DNA of 64,000 nucleotides from Armatimonadota bacterium (GCA_018268375.1 JAFDWS010000002.1:248001-312000), one strand, 5' to 3'; positions 55,374 through 63,341 are shown, numbered from the stretch's first letter. The notes: generated from the sequence alone by a model not told the origin. Numbers and translations: made by a program.

Positions 55374-55759
55374 AGACCCTACAAGACATTGTCGCCCGTC
55401 TTCGCGGTCCGAAGTCGGCAGCGAAACAACTTGATGGTTGTGAAATCAAGCTTGCAACCTCGTTGTGCTCCAATGTCTTGTGCCTAGAGGAACAGTTGCG
55501 ATGGGGAAAGTTGCCAGACGTCGTGCGTGCGGCAAGGTACAGTGATGTCACATTGCAGGCCAGTTATCAGACCAACGGTCTTGTCTCCCACCCGCTGGTG
55601 CTTGCCAAGGCGTCACGCTCACAAGACGCGATGGCGGGTTATTGGTGGTGTGAGCACTTTGAGCTCTTTCCGCCTCGGGTGCTCAAGTTTATGTACCATG
55701 TGGCCAGGCCGGTAGGGTCTGACTCCATGTTGGACAGTTTTATGGAGGAGTCGGTATGA
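55364..55759 (+). CDS. LDSxL-family protein 6, 131 aa
   Basis: Starts MAIKTLQDIVARLRGPKSAA. CEIKLATSLCSNVLCLEEQL and YWWCEHFELFPPRVLKFMYH parallel protein 5, showing direct duplication. Ends SDSMLDSFMEESV. The ATGGAGGAGTC near the end may help the next gene's translation. Overlaps protein 5 by ten bases. Confidence 0.7.
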   Translation: MAIKTLQDIVARLRGPKSAAKQLDGCEIKLATSLCSNVLCLEEQLRWGKLPDVVRAARYSDVTLQASYQTNGLVSHPLVLAKASRSQDAMAGYWWCEHFELFPPRVLKFMYHVARPVGSDSMLDSFMEESV

Positions 55760-55769
55760 GGTTGGACTC

Positions 55770-56093
55770 ATGGCTTTGATTGACACTCCGGCCCATGCCG
55801 AAAGAGGCTCTGACATCGAGTGTTTTGGATTTGTGTTCCGCGTGTTCGGTTCCCACACAAACGTGTTTCCCGACGGCTCGGTGTGTGTCCACTTGGAGAC
55901 CAGGTCCCTGCGGCAGTTGAGCGAGTCGGACATAGCTTGGTTGTCTGCCCGGCGCCGTCGTTGGAAGACCTACGACAGTGGTTGGTGGTGGTCTCTGGTC
56001 GCGGCCCAGGAAGGTGGTGCGACCGATTTGTACTTCGAGTTACACCCGCGGCCGTACGTGTCCACCTTGGACATGTTCTGCGGTGTGCCATAA
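55770..56093 (+). CDS. LDSxL-family protein 7, 107 aa
   Basis: Starts MALIDTPAHAERGSDIECFG, with FVFRVFGSHTNVFPDGSVCV. W-rich (KTYDSGWWWSLVAAQEGGAT). Ends LHPRPYVSTLDMFCGVP, the S-T-L-D-x-x form. Stop overlaps the next ATG (TAATG). Function unknown. Confidence 0.65.
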   Translation: MALIDTPAHAERGSDIECFGFVFRVFGSHTNVFPDGSVCVHLETRSLRQLSESDIAWLSARRRRWKTYDSGWWWSLVAAQEGGATDLYFELHPRPYVSTLDMFCGVP

Positions 56094-56482
56094 TGGGCAC
56101 CAAGGCAATGCCAAGAGCGACTGAAAGCTGGGAAATGGGAGAAATGAACACTTTGCGGTGTTACGACGCCCCCGAGCTTAGAGAGGTAATCGGCGGGACG
56201 GTCGGTGTGCCACATTACCACCATGCGACGATGGTGGTCGACGGCATTGTCTACGACCTCAAACTTGGGTTGACACCAAGACTAGCGTGGCTTTGTCGGC
56301 ACGCGCAAAGTGTCAGGCTCTTGAGTTTTTGTGGCTTGGTCGACCAACACGAAGCGACGTTCCATGGCGACCTTTGGCGTGTGTACGACATCACTTATTT
56401 CTGTCCTCGTCTACTGTGGGTCATGCTGGAGGTTCTGGAATCACCGCTGTCGAGGATTGACCAAGCATTGGGGGAGTCGTGA
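56093..56482 (+). CDS. LDSxL-family protein 8, 129 aa
   Basis: Starts MGTKAMPRATESWEMGEMNT. YHHATMVVDGIVYDLKLGLT then LWRVYDITYFCPRLLWVMLE show the family layout; the end SPLSRIDQALGES keeps S-x-I-D-x-x-L. The GGGGGAG before the stop is a plausible ribosome-binding site for the next gene. Function unknown. Confidence 0.65.
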   Translation: MGTKAMPRATESWEMGEMNTLRCYDAPELREVIGGTVGVPHYHHATMVVDGIVYDLKLGLTPRLAWLCRHAQSVRLLSFCGLVDQHEATFHGDLWRVYDITYFCPRLLWVMLEVLESPLSRIDQALGES

Positions 56483-56880
56483 GCATGTTGCCGATGGCTC
56501 CATCTAAGTACGACACGGACTCTACGATTCAGTTGATGGGTCTTTCCGGACAAACGTTTTTAGTCAGTCGCAGTGGTGACAGTGACGAGCGTTATCGAAC
56601 AGAGCACGACATTCCTCGGCCACTGAAGTTTTGGCACTGGAAAGAAGTAGACCGCTGCGTTTTGTACTTGTTCACAGAGACTGAAAAACCTGTGCGCCAC
56701 GTGGAAGAGTGGATTATGACGACACTGCGCGACGGAGTGTTCTGTGAAGACGACGGCACAGTATGGTTCGTGGCCGCTTTCTCTGAGACTTTTTCCAAGC
56801 CCTTTATGAGTTGTGTGGCCGTCTTGGATTTCCGCAAACTGGCGTTTCGACCAACGGTGCTTGACAGGATGTGCGAGTGA
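56479..56880 (+). CDS. LDSxL-family protein 9, 133 aa
   Basis: GTG start overlaps the previous TGA (GTGA); ATG 56485 is an alternative. Contains MGLSGQTFLVSRSGDSDERY (G-Q-T-F-x-V also seen in protein 16), KFWHWKEVDRCVLYLFTETE and GTVWFVAAFSETFSKPFMSC. Ends RPTVLDRMCE. Function unknown. Confidence 0.7.
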   Translation: MSMLPMAPSKYDTDSTIQLMGLSGQTFLVSRSGDSDERYRTEHDIPRPLKFWHWKEVDRCVLYLFTETEKPVRHVEEWIMTTLRDGVFCEDDGTVWFVAAFSETFSKPFMSCVAVLDFRKLAFRPTVLDRMCE

Positions 56881-57287
56881 GGTTCAGCCACAATTTAGAG
56901 ACATGGATTCCTTTGTTGTCCCGTCTACCCTATCGTGTGCGCCCGATTGATTGTCCGGACCTGTTCGGCGGCATCCTAAAAGTCACAACGATTGCAAGAG
57001 GGCCTGGCACCGAGCTGACTGCACACCAAAAGAGATTGTTGCGTTTGTACGGTTGGTCTTATGCAGAAACAGTGTTGTTGCAAGGACAGACTGAGCAGGC
57101 CACTGATGTCAGCAAGTTCAAGGAGCACTTTGCAAACCTAGCAATATGGTCGCTGTCGCCCAAGCACGCTTGGTTTTTAGAGTCGGTCACACTTTCAGAA
57201 GAACCATTCGTTTATCTTCGTTTTCATGGCTTCGAAGCAGGTGCTTTGTGCCCGCCATCGCTGCTTGACGCGGTGTGTTGTCACTGA
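56877..57287 (+). CDS. LDSxL-family protein 10, 136 aa
   Basis: GTG start at 56877 overlaps the upstream TGA (GTGA). Reads VRFSHNLETWIPLLSRLPYR; FKEHFANLAIWSLSPKHAWF; ends FHGFEAGALCPPSLLDAVCC. Signature SLLDAV. Function unknown. Confidence 0.65.
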   Translation: MRFSHNLETWIPLLSRLPYRVRPIDCPDLFGGILKVTTIARGPGTELTAHQKRLLRLYGWSYAETVLLQGQTEQATDVSKFKEHFANLAIWSLSPKHAWFLESVTLSEEPFVYLRFHGFEAGALCPPSLLDAVCCH

Positions 57288-57293
57288 CGAGCG

Positions 57294-57689
57294 ATGAAAC
57301 CACAACCTTCTGAGTTCGTTGCGGGTTTTGTGTTCCATCTCGATGGAGCGGCGACCATAATCTTAGACGTGGCCGCACGTCCGTTGGGCAATGAAATGGG
57401 TAAGGCTAGGCCGTTGGGCAAAGACTTGCGCCCCGTGACGTTGCTTGAGGTTTTGGCCGCACGGCCAGCAGTCGCCCCGTTGCCCAATTGCCTACAACAC
57501 GCCCTCAATGGTGAAAAGCCAGTCTGGTCTCAAAAGGGCAGTGAGACCTGGGCGTTGTTAAGAGGCAAGCACCATGACACGCGCTGGATTGCGGAGTGGG
57601 CAGAAGTGAACACGTACAGACTGACGTTTCTATTGTTGTCAACGAGGCCGGCGTCGACCAAGCTCCTTGATTCTATGCTGGAGGTTTAA
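57294..57689 (+). CDS. LDSxL-family protein 11, 131 aa
   Basis: Starts MKPQPSEFVAGFVFHLDGAA. Contains a duplicated ARPLG-N-EMGK/ARPLGKD unit at about 28-43. W-rich middle (RWIAEWAEVNTYRLTFLLLS). Ends RPASTKLLDSMLEV; CTGGAGGTTTAA supplies GGAGG for the TTG start of the next gene. Confidence 0.7.
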   Translation: MKPQPSEFVAGFVFHLDGAATIILDVAARPLGNEMGKARPLGKDLRPVTLLEVLAARPAVAPLPNCLQHALNGEKPVWSQKGSETWALLRGKHHDTRWIAEWAEVNTYRLTFLLLSTRPASTKLLDSMLEV

Positions 57690-57691
57690 TA

Positions 57692-58075
57692 TTGTCATTG
57701 CCGCGGCCTGTGTCTATGATGCCTGGAACGTTCTTCTACCTGGGCATAGTGCCTGTGTTCGTGACGGACAGACCGTTGGTGAGCGACCCCTCGAACATTT
57801 ATGACCGACCTTATGGCAGGGGTTGGCGTCCGGCGGCCTGCATGACCGTGCGCGCCCAGGTCGACTTGGCCTTCATGCGCGCATCGAACCAAGTGTTGCG
57901 CGAGGGGTTAGGTCGCCGGCCTCAGGAGTGGTGCCGCGAAAGCCATGAAGTATGGTTGTTATGGGAGGTGTTCAACCTTGGAGAGCTAGACAGTCGTTGG
58001 CACAGTCTTAAATTCACCTTTGTCTTGCTCAGGCCTTGCGAAGAAAGCACGTCTGTGTTAGACTCATATTTGTAA
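57692..58075 (+). CDS. LDSxL-family protein 12, 127 aa
   Basis: TTG start with GGAGG eight bases upstream (MSLPRPVSMMPGTFFYLGIV); ATG 57716 is possible. VDLAFMRASNQVLREGLGRR and PQEWCRESHEVWLLWEVFNL are the W-rich centre; end KFTFVLLRPCEESTSVLDSY. Good copy of the family's second half. Confidence 0.7.
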   Translation: MSLPRPVSMMPGTFFYLGIVPVFVTDRPLVSDPSNIYDRPYGRGWRPAACMTVRAQVDLAFMRASNQVLREGLGRRPQEWCRESHEVWLLWEVFNLGELDSRWHSLKFTFVLLRPCEESTSVLDSYL

Positions 58076-58462
58076 ATGGCGTTCGTGCACCCTTTGTATG
58101 TCCAGGAAGCGTCGGAGTTCACTTTTGCCGGTTTGTCGTTTTTTGCGAGCGAAGTGTTCGCAGCCGGTGGCCGACAAGTGCGGAAGGAAGGATTGTCGTT
58201 CGACGGACTGTCAATCGGCAAACATTTTGACCATGCAGTGCTAGTCATGGCGGTTCCTGTTGCGGTCACCTTGGACGAAGCGTGGGCGAAAGTGGACCAA
58301 GCCGTGCGAGAAATGACTTACTATGTTCAAGAACCAGACCATTCGTGGTGGTTTTGCACTGCGGTACCGGTTCAGGACTTTATCTGGTTCAGTTTTGTGC
58401 ATCGGACACTCATGTCTGACGCCGAAATCGACAAGAGGTTGGACTGTGACGGACAAATTTGA
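58076..58462 (+). CDS. LDSxL-family protein 13, 128 aa
   Basis: Starts MAFVHPLYVQEASEFTFAGL. VTLDEAWAKVDQAVREMTYY, then VQEPDHSWWFCTAVPVQDFI. End LMSDAEIDKRLDCDGQI, an I-D-x-x-L form. It overlaps the next gene by 17 bases. Function unknown. Confidence 0.65.
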   Translation: MAFVHPLYVQEASEFTFAGLSFFASEVFAAGGRQVRKEGLSFDGLSIGKHFDHAVLVMAVPVAVTLDEAWAKVDQAVREMTYYVQEPDHSWWFCTAVPVQDFIWFSFVHRTLMSDAEIDKRLDCDGQI

Positions 58463-58898
58463 CCCTGGCGAGTGCTATTTACACCAGGAGGTGTCCTGGT
58501 TTGGGCATTGTCTTGCGGTGTACAACGTCATGCGCCTTGAGCCATCATTCGTAGAAGACTTTAGCCACAGCTTCGGTCATTGTAAGTTACCCTTGCCACC
58601 TGAGTCCTTTGGATTGTGTCCGTGTGCCGGTGTGTGGGTGCAACTAGTCATGCGCACACACCAAACGTCGTCAGCCGAGGTGGACATTCGACGGTTCTTA
58701 GACTCTAGCGCGTTTTGGGGGGAGTTTAGAGGCCACACCTGGACACTCGCGGCCTGGAGCGCCTACGGTTGGTACGAACCTTCGGTCTGTATCGGGAACG
58801 ACCATGTCGACGTGGACTACGCTTACAAGTACGACCTGTTGTTCCACAAGCTAGGACCTAGACCCGTGTCGTGGCTCGACGAGGTTTGTTTAGGCTAA
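58446..58898 (+). CDS. LDSxL-family protein 14, 150 aa
   Basis: GTG start (VTDKFDPGECYLHQEVSWFG). Cys/His rich (CLAVYNVMRLEPSFVEDFSH, CKLPLPPESFGLCPCAGVWV). RFLDSSAFWGEFRGHTWTLA then WSAYGWYEPSVCIG is W-rich. End RPVSWLDEVCLG. Overlaps paralog B by nine bases convergently. Confidence 0.65.
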   Translation: MTDKFDPGECYLHQEVSWFGHCLAVYNVMRLEPSFVEDFSHSFGHCKLPLPPESFGLCPCAGVWVQLVMRTHQTSSAEVDIRRFLDSSAFWGEFRGHTWTLAAWSAYGWYEPSVCIGNDHVDVDYAYKYDLLFHKLGPRPVSWLDEVCLG

Positions 58899-59450
58899 CG
58901 CCAAGTCCAACAACGTCTTGATTTTAGAATTCAAGGCAGTCTCAAAACGCACAGACGCCACAGCTTCCGGCCACAGCACCGCAACGGCCTCGTAGTCTTC
59001 TGAGGTCGCGTACACACCTGTTGATTTGGGGTTATCGAGCACATAGACCGTGTCCCACGGGCATGCCGGCGTAAAGTAGACGTCTCCTTTCCAGGTGTCC
59101 AACACTGCGAAAGGGTGATGGGCGATAATGCAATGTGAGCATCGGCCATTCTTGTGCATCAGGTGCTTCGCGGCACCCAGACCGGCTTTTGTGAGCCTAG
59201 GCACGGTCACTCTTTGCTTGCTCACCTTGGCACACTTGTCGAGCACGCGGAAGAACAATTGTTCCGTCAGCTCTCCCTTTTCTATCATAGGCACCTCTTG
59301 CCATTCTTCAGAGCCCGGTACCACACATTTGACACACAGCTCGTGGTTCACATGTACCATACGTGGGCCGGGTGCCGCAGCCAACACATCGTCATCGGGG
59401 CCAAGGTCGTCGTGGTACAGGACTTTGGCGTAAATAGGCACCTCGCTCAT
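58890..59450 (-). CDS. DTVYVL-family protein B, 186 aa
   Basis: Starts MSEVPIYAKVLYHDDLGPDD. PACPWDTVYVLDNPKSTGVY and YEAVAVLWPEAVASVRFETA match the core of proteins A and C. Ends NSKIKTLLDLALA, an LLDLAL form. Contains CSHCIIAHHPFAVLDTWKGD and PRLTKAGLGAAKHLMHKNGR. ATGA overlap with the gene upstream. Function unknown. Confidence 0.7.
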   Translation of the reverse strand: MSEVPIYAKVLYHDDLGPDDDVLAAAPGPRMVHVNHELCVKCVVPGSEEWQEVPMIEKGELTEQLFFRVLDKCAKVSKQRVTVPRLTKAGLGAAKHLMHKNGRCSHCIIAHHPFAVLDTWKGDVYFTPACPWDTVYVLDNPKSTGVYATSEDYEAVAVLWPEAVASVRFETALNSKIKTLLDLALA

Positions 59451-59896
59451 GCGCTTGATTCGTTTGTGAGAACGGAGGGTGGGTTCAACAACTCAAGCAC
59501 TGCTTTTTCCAGCCTTTGCAGAGGCGACGTGTCCATGTGCTCATACTGATGGTCGTCCACAAAGCTTTTAATTCGACCGAGTGTGCGGATGTGTTGTTCG
59601 TCGTCCGGTGCTTCGTTGAGCCGTTCCGCTAGTTTGACTAGAATCGCTTGTGCCTTGCGCCACGTCCGACCCGCAGGAAAGTTGTGCCAGGCAAGCATTT
59701 TGCCGTTGGCTGTGTCCACTATCCAGTGTGACGACTCTCCATAGAGCCACTGCCGACCTGACTGATAGCCTGCACCACCGCAATGCCACAGTCGCCAACG
59801 TTTTCCGGCACCGTAGACTTCCTTGACCGCGCCCGAGGCGAGCCCCTGAATGGTGACAGTTTTGTCCTCGTGGACAGTGAAATCGAACACGAACAT
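59447..59896 (-). CDS. hypothetical protein, 149 aa
   Basis: Starts MFVFDFTVHEDKTVTIQGLA. Strand-rich with W/Y-rich GKRWRLWHCGGAGYQSGRQW, then a helical C-terminus (LQRLEKAVLELLNPPSVLTN). Coupled to DTVYVL protein B by ATGA. Function unknown. Confidence 0.65.
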   Translation of the reverse strand: MFVFDFTVHEDKTVTIQGLASGAVKEVYGAGKRWRLWHCGGAGYQSGRQWLYGESSHWIVDTANGKMLAWHNFPAGRTWRKAQAILVKLAERLNEAPDDEQHIRTLGRIKSFVDDHQYEHMDTSPLQRLEKAVLELLNPPSVLTNESSA

Positions 59897-59898
59897 GT

Positions 59899-60264
59899 TT
59901 ATCGCTCTGGTCTTCTAAACGGGTCGCTCTCATGGCGCCGAGTCCCGTTGCCGTCCACTGCGACCACTTTGATGGCGCGTTGTGTGCCTGGGTCGAAGTA
60001 AATCGTCAGTGTGCCGTCCGTGCACGCCCATACACAGGACTCAGTGTAGTCAAACTGGTTGTCACCTGGCAGGCGCATCGAAACCTGAGTGCTCCATGTC
60101 GCCTGTCCCAAGTTGCTTTGCAACGTGCTCGGCTGTGTGAGCAGTTCCACCTTGTTCTCTAGCCCCGCCACGGTCGTCTGCACCACGCCGTTGCTGTCTT
60201 GGTCGGGGGCACAACTTGTCACTGCGGCCAAAAAGACGCCAAAAAAGACGTAGTGAGCCTTCAT
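59899..60264 (-). CDS. putative lipoprotein, 121 aa
   Basis: MKAHYVFFGVFLAAVTSCAP is a short lipoprotein signal with lipobox VTSC (Cys 18). The mature part has a QTTVAGLENKVELLTQPSTL helix and a beta-rich end (STQVSMRLPGDNQFDYTESC, FDPGTQRAIKVVAVDG). It would be lipid-anchored in the envelope. An upstream in-frame ATG adds six residues. Exported protein among the plus-strand array. Confidence 0.65.
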   Translation of the reverse strand: MKAHYVFFGVFLAAVTSCAPDQDSNGVVQTTVAGLENKVELLTQPSTLQSNLGQATWSTQVSMRLPGDNQFDYTESCVWACTDGTLTIYFDPGTQRAIKVVAVDGNGTRRHESDPFRRPER

Positions 60265-60296
60265 GTGACGAGTATACCTCATGCACTTGGAGGCCA

Positions 60297-60746
60297 ATGG
60301 TTTCGCAAGGTCGACCGCAGGGTCTTTGGACTTCACTATGCCCTGTAGTATATCATAATGGTCTTGTGTTCCGTTACCGGCCAGCACCTGACACTTATGC
60401 AATTGGAGAACGCATCGTGCTCCAGCTGTACGGGTTTGTCGTGGTGGAACCGCTACAAGAGGTTGTCCGGGTTGCTGAAGGAACTCGCAGCGTCCGCATA
60501 GACTTACCTGCCAAGTGTGCCACTTGGCGTAGTGCTGGCAAATACCGCCTGTGTTTAGAGCGTGTGCAGTATTTCAGTCCAGACCAGACCAAGTTCTTGC
60601 TCACCACGCATTGTCTTTGGTGCATCCACGGCGACCATGCATGGTGCGTCACAGGTTATGACACCAACGACGACCGCGGTGTCTTTGTGTATTTTGACAA
60701 AATGACAGTGCCCAAGTTTTCGACTTTAGACTCTGTACTGGATTGA
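60297..60746 (+). CDS. LDSxL-family protein 15, 149 aa
   Basis: Start ATG 60297 has TTGGAGGCC (GGAGG) just upstream, the strongest ribosome-binding site in the array. Reads MVSQGRPQGLWTSLCPVVYH. KCATWRSAGKYRLCLERVQY; TTHCLWCIHGDHAWCVTGYD; end VFVYFDKMTVPKFSTLDSVL. Textbook signature. Function unknown. Confidence 0.7.
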   Translation: MVSQGRPQGLWTSLCPVVYHNGLVFRYRPAPDTYAIGERIVLQLYGFVVVEPLQEVVRVAEGTRSVRIDLPAKCATWRSAGKYRLCLERVQYFSPDQTKFLLTTHCLWCIHGDHAWCVTGYDTNDDRGVFVYFDKMTVPKFSTLDSVLD

Positions 60747-61165
60747 TGATGCACACAGACTTGGGCTGCCCACTTGATTACAGAACCGGGACTTGCCTGT
60801 CCTTGTTGGGACAAACGTTCTGGGTAACAGAAATCTCCCTCCCGGGCTGGGAGTATGGCCCTGGCATACCTGCCCACATGGCCTGTGCCCAGTACGTTGA
60901 GGTTGGCTTGTTCTGTGATTTGGACGTCAATTCTTTATTCGCGAACACTCTGAGTTCGGAGGCTTGGCCAACCAGGTGGCACTTCGAGTCCGAAGGCGCG
61001 TTTTGGTGGACTGGAACGGTCGTAGAGCGCACGATTGGCACGAACCTTCCAGAGTTGTTCCACAAAATGCACTACAGGGTGAAACTTTACCGTTTTACTC
61101 CGGTCACGTATTCAGTGTTGGACATGGTCGTGCAAAATTATAACTTTGTCATAGCGGGTGTATGA
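60746..61165 (+). CDS. LDSxL-family protein 16, 139 aa
   Basis: ATG 60746 shares a base with the TGA before it. Reads MMHTDLGCPLDYRTGTCLSL, LGQTFWVTEISLPGWEYGPG (G-Q-T-F-x-V as in protein 9), FANTLSSEAWPTRWHFESEG, AFWWTGTVVERTIG. VLDMVVQ near the C-terminus is followed by a short extra tail (NYNFVIAGV). Confidence 0.7.
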   Translation: MMHTDLGCPLDYRTGTCLSLLGQTFWVTEISLPGWEYGPGIPAHMACAQYVEVGLFCDLDVNSLFANTLSSEAWPTRWHFESEGAFWWTGTVVERTIGTNLPELFHKMHYRVKLYRFTPVTYSVLDMVVQNYNFVIAGV

Positions 61166-61595
61166 CACAGTGATAACTCTCCCTCCCGACCCAGCATCGC
61201 TTTCTCTCGGGGCGCGTTTGGCTTTTGATTACGAATGCGTTGGCGTTGACACACATCGCGCCATTGTGGTCGGTCAAGTGAGCCGGGTACACTTGGGGCC
61301 GACGACGTCTGCCATGCACGCAGCTTTTCGTAGTACGCCGTCGTACGCACGCACGTGGCGCACTGGACGTTCTGTCACAGTCTGGTGCTTGCTCCTAAAG
61401 GCGAAACACAGTGAATGGTTTGACACGTTGCACAATTGCTGGGCACGCTTCCCCATCTGGCTTGCAGAAGAAAACAGGTTGTGGTTGTGGCACACTGTCG
61501 AACACGCAGAACTAGGGCGTCACGAATACTTTGTGCTGTGCATGACTGAGATGTACCGCCTGGATTCGATGCTTGACGCAGTGGTGGTGGATTAG
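61158..61595 (+). CDS. LDSxL-family protein 17, 145 aa
   Basis: GTG start (reading MYDTVITLPPDPASLSLGAR). The centre FRSTPSYARTWRTGRSVTVW, NCWARFPIWLAEENRLWLWH is W-rich. End MYRLDSMLDAVVVD. Overlaps the previous gene by eight bases. Function unknown. Confidence 0.7.
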   Translation: MYDTVITLPPDPASLSLGARLAFDYECVGVDTHRAIVVGQVSRVHLGPTTSAMHAAFRSTPSYARTWRTGRSVTVWCLLLKAKHSEWFDTLHNCWARFPIWLAEENRLWLWHTVEHAELGRHEYFVLCMTEMYRLDSMLDAVVVD

Positions 61596-61611
61596 GTACA
61601 CTGTTGTTGTC

Positions 61612-61986
61612 GTGTTTCACAAAGCTCCCGAGTGTTGCCAGCGGCATGAACATTTACCAATCGGCGACCATACCTTTCGCGTCATATCGACGCACAGTGG
61701 GTTCCCGCCAAGTGTCCCATTGTTGCGCGAAGGTTTGTGGCGGAGCAAATGGGGGCTCACGGTCAAGTTGGACATCACCGGTTGGCGTCCGTTAGACCTC
61801 GAGGACTTGTTGTGCCCTTTCCGCGGCCAGACGGTATGGCGCAGCGAAGACAGTGGTGACTTCTGGCAAGTCAACGGTTGGTGGCTGCCGTCTGACGAAG
61901 GGCCTGGTGGCAGGGCTTGGTACCTGTACCTGGAAAAGTTCTCAGACAGTGTGAACATGTTGGACTGGGTCCTGGACGGCGAGTAA
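61612..61986 (+). CDS. LDSxL-family protein 18, 124 aa
   Basis: GTG start (VFHKAPECCQRHEHLPIGDH), then TFRVISTHSG (G-x-x-T-F-x-V again). CPFRGQTVWRSEDSGDFWQV and NGWWLPSDEGPGGRAWYLYL are W-rich. End FSDSVNMLDWVLDGE. Function unknown. Confidence 0.65.
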   Translation: MFHKAPECCQRHEHLPIGDHTFRVISTHSGFPPSVPLLREGLWRSKWGLTVKLDITGWRPLDLEDLLCPFRGQTVWRSEDSGDFWQVNGWWLPSDEGPGGRAWYLYLEKFSDSVNMLDWVLDGE

Positions 61987-62003
61987 GAAGGTACAATTGA
62001 CAC

Positions 62004-62189
62004 ATGTGGTGGTTGATAGGACTCGTGCTCTATGTTTCGCTTGCTATAGGTCTTGTGGCCGCGCAGGACTCGTCGAACGAAATCGACTGGGCGTCATGGA
62101 GCACACCAAAGCAACTTTGGTACCTGGTGTGTTGGCCAAAACACATGTGGGTCGAGATTCAGAAGTGGCGCCGGATTTTGGAAGACTAA
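62004..62189 (+). CDS. small membrane protein, 61 aa
   Basis: MWWLIGLVLYVSLAIGLVAA is a membrane helix or signal; the rest (QDSSNEIDWASWSTPKQLWY, LVCWPKHMWVEIQKWRRILE) is W-rich. It stands between two members of the array and resembles a membrane partner. Function unknown. Confidence 0.6.
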   Translation: MWWLIGLVLYVSLAIGLVAAQDSSNEIDWASWSTPKQLWYLVCWPKHMWVEIQKWRRILED

Positions 62190-62190
62190 T

Positions 62191-62532
62191 TTGATTCGTT
62201 TCGACAACTGCCTTGAAGACCCATTGTCCTACCCACCAGGGCACATACTGCACTTCGCTGCGGGTAGTCGTCCAGTCACTCTCAAGGTGGTTTGTGCGAC
62301 TCGGTTAAAACGCAACAGCGAAGGTCAGCGGCGTTTAATGTTGACCACTAGGTGCGACCACACTTTGGTCGACAAGTGGTTGTTGGGGGTCAGCGACGAC
62401 CTTTTTGACAGTGTGCATTGTGTCGACGCACGTTGGAGTCTACAAGAACTATGGCTCGACCAGGGCGAGGTCTTCTTCATGTTCGTTGAACAGCACTGTC
62501 AGCTGCCGTTGCTTGACGCCATGCTGGACTAA
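62191..62532 (+). CDS. LDSxL-family protein 19, 113 aa
   Basis: Likely TTG start (LIRFDNCLEDPLSYPPGHIL) after GGAAGA. CVDARWSLQELWLDQGEVFF and MFVEQHCQLPLLDAMLD close the frame with the signature LLDAMLD. Its end overlaps the next gene in antisense by 84 bases. Function unknown. Confidence 0.65.
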   Translation: MIRFDNCLEDPLSYPPGHILHFAAGSRPVTLKVVCATRLKRNSEGQRRLMLTTRCDHTLVDKWLLGVSDDLFDSVHCVDARWSLQELWLDQGEVFFMFVEQHCQLPLLDAMLD

Positions 62533-62778
62533 TGGGACGCACTTAGCATCTCGGGTCAAACTACGGTACTCGCAACCTTCCTCTAGGCAAGTGTCTGTCG
62601 TCCAATTGGCGTTGATGCCGTAGACTCCAAAGGATTCTGACAATCCCCAACGTTCCAGATACTGTCGGGCTACCGCTTCAGTCGGCCACACACTGCCGCC
62701 GGCGAGTTTGTCAAAGCCGTCTGGATGTTCGGCGAAGAGTGGCTCGTAGACGTCTTTGCGGCCGACTGTGTAGAGCAT
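62449..62778 (-). CDS. conserved phage/plasmid hypothetical protein, 109 aa
   Basis: Starts MLYTVGRKDVYEPLFAEHPD, then GFDKLAGGSVWPTEAVARQY, LERWGLSESFGVYGINANWT. The combination G-F-D-K-L, W-P-T-E-x-A-x-x-Y and V-Y-G-I-N-A-x-W recurs in a family I recall from large phages; function unknown. Overlaps protein 19 convergently. Confidence 0.65.
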   Translation of the reverse strand: MLYTVGRKDVYEPLFAEHPDGFDKLAGGSVWPTEAVARQYLERWGLSESFGVYGINANWTTDTCLEEGCEYRSLTRDAKCVPLVQHGVKQRQLTVLFNEHEEDLALVEP

Positions 62779-62782
62779 GGGA

Positions 62783-63322
62783 TTAGGCCTTAATCAACAC
62801 GGCCACGACGGCATCGCTGTTGATGACTCCCATTCCTTCTCGAGACTTGTCAAATCCTGGTCTGGGACACGCACCGACGAAGGGTGCAGGGGCCAGCACG
62901 TAAACGACGTTGGTAGGGCACCATTCGTTGACAATCAGTTCTTCCTTGTCCGAGCACCATTCACGTACTGCGGCCTCGTTGTCCGGGTGGGTGATGACGA
63001 CTCCAGTGACATATGCGCTGTTGTTCAGCATGGCGCTGGCTTTGTCCAGTGTGTCGTTCGTGAACACCTCTGCGTGTACTATCGACAGCGTCACCTCAGA
63101 GGCCTTGGCCAAGATGTCAAAAAACACCTTTTCCTTGTCCTCCACCGTCGCTTCTTCCCAGTCAAGGAACGGGACGATGATTTCCTCGTTGTCGCGATAG
63201 CTCCGGACTTCAGTCGGGCTCATGGCGATAGTGGCCACGCTGCCGCGGTCGATTTCATACCGGCCTAAGCCGGGTTGTGGGACTTCGTCCACCAACAGGG
63301 CGCGCTCGTAAACGGTGTGCAT
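62783..63322 (-). CDS. DTVYVL-family protein C, 179 aa
   Basis: Starts MHTVYERALLVDEVPQPGLG. LIVNEWCPTNVVYVLAPAPF and VGACPRPGFDKSREGMGVIN match the core of A and B; it lacks the LLDLxL end. The middle (VHAEVFTNDTLDKASAMLNN, SAYVTGVVITHPDNEAAVRE) looks like a helix-strand domain. Its start region abuts the promoter and operator area of the CRISPR array. Function unknown. Confidence 0.7.
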   Translation of the reverse strand: MHTVYERALLVDEVPQPGLGRYEIDRGSVATIAMSPTEVRSYRDNEEIIVPFLDWEEATVEDKEKVFFDILAKASEVTLSIVHAEVFTNDTLDKASAMLNNSAYVTGVVITHPDNEAAVREWCSDKEELIVNEWCPTNVVYVLAPAPFVGACPRPGFDKSREGMGVINSDAVVAVLIKA

Positions 63323-63341
63323 GAATGTATTGTGCCTAGAA

